Source: an uncultured Clostridia bacterium | Lineage (GTDB): Bacteria > Bacillota > Clostridia > Christensenellales > Borkfalkiaceae | DNA: 64,000 bases | Direction: 5' to 3' | Assembly (NCBI GenBank): GCA_947625025.1 | Contig: CANQMQ010000001.1 | Span: forward strand, 1 to 64,000 | Part shown: positions 58,396 to 64,000 of the stretch, one piece after another | Layout: every line of letters begins with the position of its first letter | How positions within the stretch are numbered: position 1 is the stretch's first letter | Program-made: the position numbers and the translations under genes | Notes under the pieces: model-generated | Seen by the model: only the letters and a program-made list of their open reading frames with translations | What the model was told of the DNA's origin: nothing | Databases searched by the model: none

Positions 58396-59505
58396 TTATT
58401 CCAAAAACAGGGCGCGGAGCTGCTTCTTCTTGAGTTCACAGCCAATGACGCACAGCCTGCCCGTGACGGCGGGGCTGCCGCTGCGGATATCGGCCTCGCC
58501 GGGGACGTAGTCGAAGTACAGCCACTCCTCTCCCCCGTTTACGATGCCCTTTGCACGGAGAATTTGCCCGTATTCGCCCGATTCGAGGGCGCGGAGCGCA
58601 GCCTCGAGCTTCTCCCTCTTGAGCACTACCGCGGTTTCGGTGCCCCAACTTGCGAATACTTCATCGGCATCGTGGTCGTGATGGTGATGATGGTGCTCAT
58701 GCTCATGCTCGTGTTCATGCTCATCATCGTCCTCATCCTCTTCATCGTGATGATGGCAACATTCGTGCTCATCATCATCGTCCTCATCTTCATCATGGTG
58801 ATGATGGTGACAACAGCATTCGTCCTCATCCTCATCTTCATCATGATGATGGTGGTGGTGGTGGTGATGATGTTCCTCCTCCGTCTCCGCAGAGAGGCGC
58901 TCGAGCTCCGCCTTCAGGCTATCCGTCTGCTGCATGGCGGCGAGAATTTCCTTGCCCGAAAGTGCATTCCAATCGGTGGTGACGATGGTCACCTGCGTAT
59001 GCTCTTGAAGGAGTGCCACCGCCTCCGCAACTTTGGCGGGGTCAGCCGTATGCGAGAGCACGATACAGCTTGCATTCTGCACCTGATCGAGGAAGAATTC
59101 ACCGAAATTCTTGAGGTAGACCTTGCACTTCTTGGCATCTACCACCGTGCAGAAGGCGTTGAGCGCAAAATCGGGAACGTCTGCACGGCGTACGGCCCGA
59201 ATGACATCGGAGAGCTTGCCTACGCCCGAGGGCTCGATGAGGATGCGGTCGGGAGCAAAGCGGGATGCAACCTCCTTGAGGGCCTCGGAGAAGTCCCCCA
59301 CGAGCGAACAGCAAATGCACCCCGAGTTCATCTCACGGATCTCGATGCCGGCATCCTGCAAGAAGCCGCCGTCCACGCCGATCTCGCCGAACTCATTTTC
59401 GATGAGTACGACCTTCTCCCCCGCATATGCTTCCTTGATGAGTTTCTTGATGAGAGTAGTCTTGCCCGCCCCCAAAAATCCCGAAAAGATATCGATTTTG
59501 ATCAT
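58396..59505 (-). CDS. CobW/COG0523 metallochaperone GTPase with His/Asp/Cys-rich tract
   Basis: 369 residues. P-loop FSGFLGAGKTTLIKKL, metal motif SGCICC (residues 61-66), EPSGVGKLSDVI and the C-terminal CobW_C domain (SGEYGQILRAKGIVNGG). A tract at residues 211-280 consists almost only of His, Asp, Glu and Cys and can hold many zinc, nickel or similar ions. COG0523 proteins pass metal to target enzymes or act in zinc starvation. The target is unknown. Operon with the CobW-DUF1980 gene; 26 bp from the M29 gene. Confidence 0.92.
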   Translation of the reverse strand: MIKIDIFSGFLGAGKTTLIKKLIKEAYAGEKVVLIENEFGEIGVDGGFLQDAGIEIREMNSGCICCSLVGDFSEALKEVASRFAPDRILIEPSGVGKLSDVIRAVRRADVPDFALNAFCTVVDAKKCKVYLKNFGEFFLDQVQNASCIVLSHTADPAKVAEAVALLQEHTQVTIVTTDWNALSGKEILAAMQQTDSLKAELERLSAETEEEHHHHHHHHHHDEDEDEDECCCHHHHHDEDEDDDDEHECCHHHDEEDEDDDEHEHEHEHEHHHHHHDHDADEVFASWGTETAVVLKREKLEAALRALESGEYGQILRAKGIVNGGEEWLYFDYVPGEADIRSGSPAVTGRLCVIGCELKKKQLRALFLE

Positions 59506-59531
59506 AGTTTGCCTCCACGGTTACAGGGTCC

Positions 59532-60761
59532 TCAGAATGCCCAATTCCCATCCTTGAAGATTTGGATGCGATCACCCGACTTGGTAATTCCAACGATATC
59601 GAGGTCCTTCGTGCCGATCATGAAATCCACATGGATGAGGCTATCGTTGATGCCTGCCGCCCTGAGTTCTTCGAGCGTCATATTCTCGTACCCGCGGACG
59701 CATTCGTTGAAGCCGCGGCCGAGGGCCAAGTGGCAGCTCGCATTCTCATCGAAGAGGGTGTTGTAGAAGAGGATACCCGCATTGTTGATGGGGCTATCAA
59801 AGGGAATGAGGGCGCATTCGCCGAGCATGCTTGCCCCTTCATCCATAGCAACCATCTTCTCGAGCAGGGCCTGGTTCTTCTCCGCTTTCACCTCGACCAC
59901 TCTGCCGTTTTCGAAGCGGACGGAGAAGTTTTCGATGAGTTCTCCCTGATAGGAGAGCGGCTTGGAGGAATACACGATGCCCTCTGCCTCCCCCGCCTTC
60001 GGGGAGATGAAGATCTCTTCGGAAGGGATGTTGGGATTGAAGGGATAGCCCGCGATGGTCTCCTCCATGCCCCCGCAGAAGGAGCTGTTCTCGATGAGCC
60101 CTACGCGGAAATTTGTGCCGTTGGAGGCCTTGTATTCGAGTGCTACGAGTTTCATGCGGTTGAGCCGATCGCACCGCGCCCCGAGTTCATCGTTGTGGCG
60201 GTGCCATTCGCGTACGGGGTCGGGCCCGTCTGCACGGGAGGCCGTCAGGATAGCATCCCAAAGGGCGTCTACGCCCGTATTGCCGAGCTTCAGATCGGGG
60301 AATACCTTGCGCGCCCACGCCTTCCCGGGAACGGCGGCGATGCACCACTGGTACTTATTCTCCATTTGGTCGCGATAGGGCTTGATCACCTTGGTGCGGG
60401 CAGAGCGGACGGCCGTAAACTTCTCCTGGTCGATGCCCTTGAGCCCGTCGGGGTCCTCCGATTCGAGGTAGAGCATGGCGGGAAGTTCCTCTACGCGGTG
60501 CTCGAGCTTGGCGATCTCCCACTGTTCAAACTTTTCAAGCACCGCCTGCTTCTGATACTTGTAGTGAATGCCGAGAAGGTTCTGGTGCGACCATTCGACG
60601 GTGACTTTGCCCGCCCCCGCACGGTAGAGCTCTTCGACGACCATTTCCACGAATTCGGGCTGATCGAGTTCTGCCTGCACGATGACCCACTGCCCCTTCT
60701 TCACGTTGACGCCCGTCTTTGCGAGCAGTTTTGCGTATCTACGCAACTGTGTCTTATTCAT
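59532..60761 (-). CDS. M29 family aminopeptidase (AmpS-like)
   Basis: 409 residues. Metal-dependent aminopeptidase; features are FVEMVVEELYRAGAGKVTVEWSHQNL, ALEYKASNGTNFRVGLIENSSFCGG, NIPSEEIFISPKAGEAEGIVYSSKPLSYQG, and the metal ligands near FNTLFDENASCHLALGRGF and SLIHVDFMIGTKDLDIVG. Cytosolic peptide recycling. A longer frame of 20 codons upstream overlaps the nrdG region and lacks a start signal, so MNKTQLRRYAKLL is used. Its neighbours suggest metal supply may be linked, an inference only. Confidence 0.94.
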   Translation of the reverse strand: MNKTQLRRYAKLLAKTGVNVKKGQWVIVQAELDQPEFVEMVVEELYRAGAGKVTVEWSHQNLLGIHYKYQKQAVLEKFEQWEIAKLEHRVEELPAMLYLESEDPDGLKGIDQEKFTAVRSARTKVIKPYRDQMENKYQWCIAAVPGKAWARKVFPDLKLGNTGVDALWDAILTASRADGPDPVREWHRHNDELGARCDRLNRMKLVALEYKASNGTNFRVGLIENSSFCGGMEETIAGYPFNPNIPSEEIFISPKAGEAEGIVYSSKPLSYQGELIENFSVRFENGRVVEVKAEKNQALLEKMVAMDEGASMLGECALIPFDSPINNAGILFYNTLFDENASCHLALGRGFNECVRGYENMTLEELRAAGINDSLIHVDFMIGTKDLDIVGITKSGDRIQIFKDGNWAF

Positions 60762-60798
60762 TCTTGCCTCCGTATCCGCCCCATCGGGCGGGATTTGT

Positions 60799-61320
60799 TT
60801 ATTTGAGATAGAGTACGGCATGCCCCGCCTTGAGGCTTGCCTGTACGTCGATCACGCGTTGGTTGGAAGAGCCGCGGAACTTCAAGCGGATGTCCTTGAG
60901 CGCTTCGATGAAGGGGCCATCTACGAGGACGTCTAAAAGGGAGATGAGCCTTCGCGTATGGGCGCAGTTGGCCTCATGCTCCATGAGCGCCCCGTCCTCG
61001 TAAGTATACCCCGTGTAGCACCATATGGTCTTATGGGGGAAGCGGGCCTTCACTTCCTCTACAAAGGGCAGCAGCCCCTCCTGATTGCTCGGTTCGAAGG
61101 GGTCTCCCCCCAAGAGGGAGAGCCCTGCTATGTAATCGGGTGCAAGCGCCTCAATAAGCTCTTCCTGCACCTTATTCGTGAACGGGTTTCCGTAAGAAAA
61201 ATCCCATGCAACGCGGTTGAAACAGTTCTTGCAGTGCCGCGTACAACCCGAAACGAAGAGGGAAACGCGCACTCCCTCTCCGTTTGCAATATCATACTTT
61301 TTTATCTCGGCGTAGTTCAT
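60799..61320 (-). CDS. nrdG: Anaerobic ribonucleotide reductase activating protein
   Basis: 173 residues, radical SAM protein. The CxxxCxxC motif is in SGCTRHCKNCFNRVAW, followed by LSLLGGDPFEPSN. It uses SAM and a 4Fe-4S cluster to generate the glycyl radical on NrdD. Starts MNYAEIKKYDIANGEGVR, typical. Lies 38 bp downstream of nrdD in one operon. Confidence 0.97.
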   Translation of the reverse strand: MNYAEIKKYDIANGEGVRVSLFVSGCTRHCKNCFNRVAWDFSYGNPFTNKVQEELIEALAPDYIAGLSLLGGDPFEPSNQEGLLPFVEEVKARFPHKTIWCYTGYTYEDGALMEHEANCAHTRRLISLLDVLVDGPFIEALKDIRLKFRGSSNQRVIDVQASLKAGHAVLYLK

Positions 61321-61358
61321 TCGGTGGATGGTTACGAGTTCTCGGGGAGCAGGCTAAC

Positions 61359-63530
61359 TTATAGGTGCAAGACGCGGTCTTTGATCTCCTGCGTTCTGCC
61401 CTGGTTCCAATACTGCGTCCCGATGTATCCGCAGGTGCGGCGGGCAACGTTCATCTTGCTCTGATCGCGGTTATGGCAGAACGGGCACTCCCACAGGAGC
61501 TTGCCGTCCTCCTCTACAATCTGAATTTCCCCTTCCCAACCGCACACCTGGCAGTAATCGCTCTTGGTGTTGAGCTCGGCATACATGATGTTGTCGTAGA
61601 TGTACTGCATGACGGCGAGCACGGCGGGAATGTTATCCTGCATGTTGGGCACTTCCACATAGGAGATGGCGCCGCCCGGGGAGAGCTGCTGGAATTCGCT
61701 CTCGAATTTGAGCTTGGTGAAGGCGTCTATCTTTTCGGTGACGTGGACGTGGTAACTGTTGGTGATGTAGTTCTTATCGGTGACGCCCGGGATGATGCCG
61801 AATCTCTTTTGGAGCGCCTTGGCAAATTTATACGTCGTGCTCTCGAGGGGGGTGCCGTACAGGGAGAAATCGATGTTGTGCATCGCCTTCCATTCCTTGC
61901 ACTTATCGTTCATGTGCTTCATCACGGCAAGCGCAAACGGCTTGGCCTCCTCATTGGTATGCGATTCGCCCGTCATGAATTTGACGCATTCGTACAGCCC
62001 CGCGTAGCCCAGGGAGATGGTGGAATACCCGCCGTAGAGCAGTTTATCGATGGTCTCCCCCTTCTTGAGGCGGGCGAGGGCCCCGTACTGCCAAAGGATG
62101 GGCGCGGCATCCGAAAGGGTGCCCTTTAAGCGGTTGTGGCGCTCCATCAGGGCGCGGTGGCACAATTCGAGCCGCTCATCGAAGATCTTCCAGAATTCAT
62201 CCATATCCCCCTTGGAAGAGAGGGCGACATCGGGAAGGTTGATGGTGACGACCCCTTGGTTGAACCTGCCGTAGTACTTCGGCTTGCCGTTCTCATCGAC
62301 GTAGGGCGTTAAGAAGCTCCTGCAACCCATGCAGGTGTAGCAGTGCCCCTCCCCGTTCTTATCGACCTTGAACTCGAGCATCTTCTTTTCGGAGATGTAA
62401 TCGGGCACCATGCGCTTTGCGGTGCACTTTGCGGCGAGCTCGGTGAGGTACCAATACTTGCTCCCCTCCCGCACGTTGTCCTCTTCGAGCACATAGATAA
62501 GTTTGGGGAAGGCGGGCGTGATCCATACCCCCATTTCATTTTTGACGCCTTGGATGCGCTGGTTGAGGGTCTCCTCGATGATCATCGCGAGGTCCCGCCG
62601 TTCCTCTTCGTTCCGCGCTTCGCCGAGGTACATGAATACGGTGACGAAGGGCGCCTGCCCGTTGGTGGTGAGGAGGGTGACGACCTGGTATTGAATGGTT
62701 TGAATGCCCTTTCTGATCTCCTCCTTGAGGCGCTTCTCCGCGATGCGGTTGACGTGTTCGGTATCCGAAATACCCACTTCGGCGAGCTCTTCCGCAACTT
62801 CGGCGCGGATCTTCTTGCGGCTGATCTCCACGAAGGGCGCGAGATGGGTGAGCGAAATGCTCTGCCCGCCGTATTGGTTGGAGGCGACCTGCGCGATGAT
62901 CTGGGTGGCGATATTGCAAGCCGTGGAGAAGGAATGCGGCTTCTCGATGAAGGTCCCCGAAATGACGGTGCCGTTCTGAAGCATGTCCTCCAAGTTCACG
63001 AGGTCGCAGTTGTGCATGTGTTGGGCAAAGTAATCGGCATCGTGGAAGTGGATGAGGCCCTCATCGTGCGCCTCCACGATCTCTGCGGGGAGCAAAATGC
63101 GGCGGGTGATGTCCTTGGAGACCTCCCCTGCCATGTAATCCCTCTGGACGGCGTTGACGGTGGGATTCTTGTTGGAATTCTCCTGCTTGACTTCCTCATT
63201 GTTGCATTCGATGAGGGTGAGAATTTGTGCGTCCGTCGTATTGCTCTGCCGCACGAGGGAACGGGTGTAGCGGTAGGTGATATACTTCCGTGCCACGGCG
63301 TAGGCCTTTGCCGCCATAATTTCGTTTTCGACGTAATCCTGGATCTCTTCCACGTTGACGGCACGGTTCAAATCCCCCGCAAGGGCGGTGACTTTATTTG
63401 CAATTTTATTGATCTGTGCCTCGGAGAGACGGTTGGATTCGCTGACTTCGTTGTTTGCCTTGCGGACTGCGTTCAAAATCTTCTCAATATCGAAAGGGAC
63501 TTCCGCCCCGTTGCGTTTGATGATTTTCAT
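61359..63530 (-). CDS. nrdD: Anaerobic ribonucleoside-triphosphate reductase
   Basis: 723 residues, class III reductase. An ATP-cone domain at residues about 1-90 gives allosteric control. Zn site CQVCGWEG ... CPFCHNRD near the end, then the glycyl radical motif RRTCGYIGTQYW with Gly701 as the radical residue. Makes dNTPs without oxygen; shows that the organism lives anaerobically. Preceded by a promoter with NrdR-like boxes. First gene of an operon with nrdG and probably the M29 and CobW genes. Confidence 0.98.
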   Translation of the reverse strand: MKIIKRNGAEVPFDIEKILNAVRKANNEVSESNRLSEAQINKIANKVTALAGDLNRAVNVEEIQDYVENEIMAAKAYAVARKYITYRYTRSLVRQSNTTDAQILTLIECNNEEVKQENSNKNPTVNAVQRDYMAGEVSKDITRRILLPAEIVEAHDEGLIHFHDADYFAQHMHNCDLVNLEDMLQNGTVISGTFIEKPHSFSTACNIATQIIAQVASNQYGGQSISLTHLAPFVEISRKKIRAEVAEELAEVGISDTEHVNRIAEKRLKEEIRKGIQTIQYQVVTLLTTNGQAPFVTVFMYLGEARNEEERRDLAMIIEETLNQRIQGVKNEMGVWITPAFPKLIYVLEEDNVREGSKYWYLTELAAKCTAKRMVPDYISEKKMLEFKVDKNGEGHCYTCMGCRSFLTPYVDENGKPKYYGRFNQGVVTINLPDVALSSKGDMDEFWKIFDERLELCHRALMERHNRLKGTLSDAAPILWQYGALARLKKGETIDKLLYGGYSTISLGYAGLYECVKFMTGESHTNEEAKPFALAVMKHMNDKCKEWKAMHNIDFSLYGTPLESTTYKFAKALQKRFGIIPGVTDKNYITNSYHVHVTEKIDAFTKLKFESEFQQLSPGGAISYVEVPNMQDNIPAVLAVMQYIYDNIMYAELNTKSDYCQVCGWEGEIQIVEEDGKLLWECPFCHNRDQSKMNVARRTCGYIGTQYWNQGRTQEIKDRVLHL

Positions 63531-63568
63531 GGGGATACCTCATTTGCTCGTGTAATTCCCCTGCGGAG

Positions 63569-63600
63569 AAAAGAAGCGTCCCCCGCCGGGAACGCTTTTT
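63569..63600 (-). promoter_or_regulatory. Hairpin in the nrdD leader
   Basis: On minus AGCGTTCCC, loop, GGGGACGCT, then TCTTTTCT, just after the expected start of transcription. It could protect the 5' end or act as an attenuator; the T-run is moderate. Confidence 0.5.
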
Positions 63601-63629
63601 ATTATACCAAAAGGGCGCCGCGCTGTCAA
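63601..63629 (-). promoter_or_regulatory. nrdD promoter
   Basis: On minus TTGACA (63624-63629), 17 bp, TATAAT (63601-63606). About 65 nt of leader to the ATG at 63530. Confidence 0.85.
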
Positions 63630-63636
63630 TAGTTTT

Positions 63637-63684
63637 CCACAACATTTTGACAAAAATTTTTTGACGCACCACTACATCTTGTGG
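63637..63684 (-). promoter_or_regulatory. Twin NrdR-like boxes
   Basis: CCACTACATCTTGTGG (63669-63684) and CCACAACATTTTGACA (63637-63652), 16 bp apart, centre to centre 32 bp. Known NrdR box pairs have 15-16 bp between them and a core CACWATATATWGTG; the first box fits well, the second partly. Located upstream of the -35 box. Confidence 0.7.
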
Positions 63685-63748
63685 TTTTGTCGAATAACGG
63701 CATTTTTGAGCGTGAAACAAAAAGCGCAAAAGTTACACGGCACACGCT

Positions 63749-64000
63749 CTAAATCAGCTTGGTTCCGTTGATATCGAGGGAGAAGCGGCAGCCCAAAAAT
63801 TCGGCGGCCTTTCTGCACAGCTGCATGCGGGCGAAGTAAATTTCAAAATAATCCATCACCGAGCAAATGGCGGTATCGATCTCGATGTTGAGGGCAATTA
63901 CCGTCCTCTCCCGCTCGACCGTAATATAGGAACGCTCGGCGGCGAGGTTGACGCGGTCGTGGATGTCTGCCTTGAATACATTCTCGATGTTCTTATTGAC
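63749..64000 (-). CDS. C-terminal end of an unrecognised protein (partial)
   Basis: Last 83 codons of a gene that begins beyond base 64000. The visible part has segments DIHDRVNLAAERSYITVERE, then VIALNIEIDTAICSVMDYFEI and ends DINGTKLI. The amphipathic pattern suggests a helical bundle. No family recognised. It lies upstream of nrdD on the same strand with 218 bp between. The frame is open to the window edge and has the codon use of its neighbours. Confidence 0.6.
   Translation of the reverse strand, partial: VNKNIENVFKADIHDRVNLAAERSYITVERERTVIALNIEIDTAICSVMDYFEIYFARMQLCRKAAEFLGCRFSLDINGTKLI

Noticed and set aside
57538..59766. A 742-codon plus-strand open frame opposite the two CobW genes, with long runs of Met, Val, Leu and Ile
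   Set aside because: It is the complement of the His/Asp-rich tract and of two well-supported genes; no start signal and no recognisable domain.

Overview
The window is a gene-dense, non-mobile chromosomal segment of an anaerobic, Gram-positive, probably endospore-forming member of the Clostridia. Evidence: all eight spoIIIA genes, spoIIM, spoIVB, spoVG, ytfI/ytfJ homologues, the clostridial ispH-rpsA fusion, oxygen-sensitive NrdD/NrdG, a biotin-dependent sodium-pump decarboxylase operon and glycogen storage genes. Base composition is moderately high in GC for this group. An uncultured gut lineage of the Christensenellales type would fit, but that is a guess from gene content, not a measured placement.

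Layout: 1-413 groES and the start of groEL (minus). 621-6103 plus-strand housekeeping: dCMP deaminase, cyclophilin, purB, dinB, tRNA-Trp, rnhA, a VTT membrane protein. 6203-12284 a sodium-pump operon (two carboxyltransferases, OadG, biotin carrier, OadB) followed by a BaiN-type flavoprotein. 12358-16405 an operon of an AroH-Cmk fusion, plsC and ispH-rpsA. 16484-20391 htpG, csp, spoVG (minus), murC. 20485-30806 a glycogen operon glgB-glgC-glgD-glgA-glgP plus a GH13 glycosidase. 30807-34435 a Xer-type recombinase with a dif-like site beside it, hflX, a Cys-rich miniprotein and lexA. 34438-42360 (minus) rluB, two D-Ala-D-Ala carboxypeptidases, ytfJ/ytfI, scpB/scpA, an M50 protease, spoIIM, spoIVB. 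42429-50422 (minus) recN, argR, nadK, tlyA, dxs, ispA, folD, nusB, asp23. 50482-54909 the spoIIIA operon. 55045-57374 DUF1848, an rRNA methyltransferase and a flavodoxin. 57448-64000 (minus) two CobW-type GTPases, an M29 aminopeptidase, nrdG, nrdD and a cut gene.

What stands out. (1) A family of short palindromic dispersed elements (seven clear copies, one degenerate) always lies in the sense direction of its host gene: five start within about four bases after a stop codon, and two lie inside dxs and spoIIIAE, in the same reading frame, encoding nearly the same peptide. (2) A 32-bp inverted repeat with 13-bp arms and a 6-bp centre, shaped like a dif site, sits about 130 bp upstream of the tyrosine recombinase, and a further half-site abuts that gene's -35 box. 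(3) Many genes with clear promoters have the -10 box only 4-10 bases from the ATG and no Shine-Dalgarno sequence, which predicts leaderless mRNAs, both for vegetative-type promoters and for sigma-E-type sporulation promoters. (4) The ispH-rpsA fusion carries an internal promoter, a Shine-Dalgarno sequence and an ATG just at the S1 boundary. (5) Twin NrdR-like boxes lie upstream of nrdD, an unusual AroH-Cmk fusion is present, and two CobW-like proteins, one with a 70-residue His/Asp/Glu/Cys tract, suggest metal handling.
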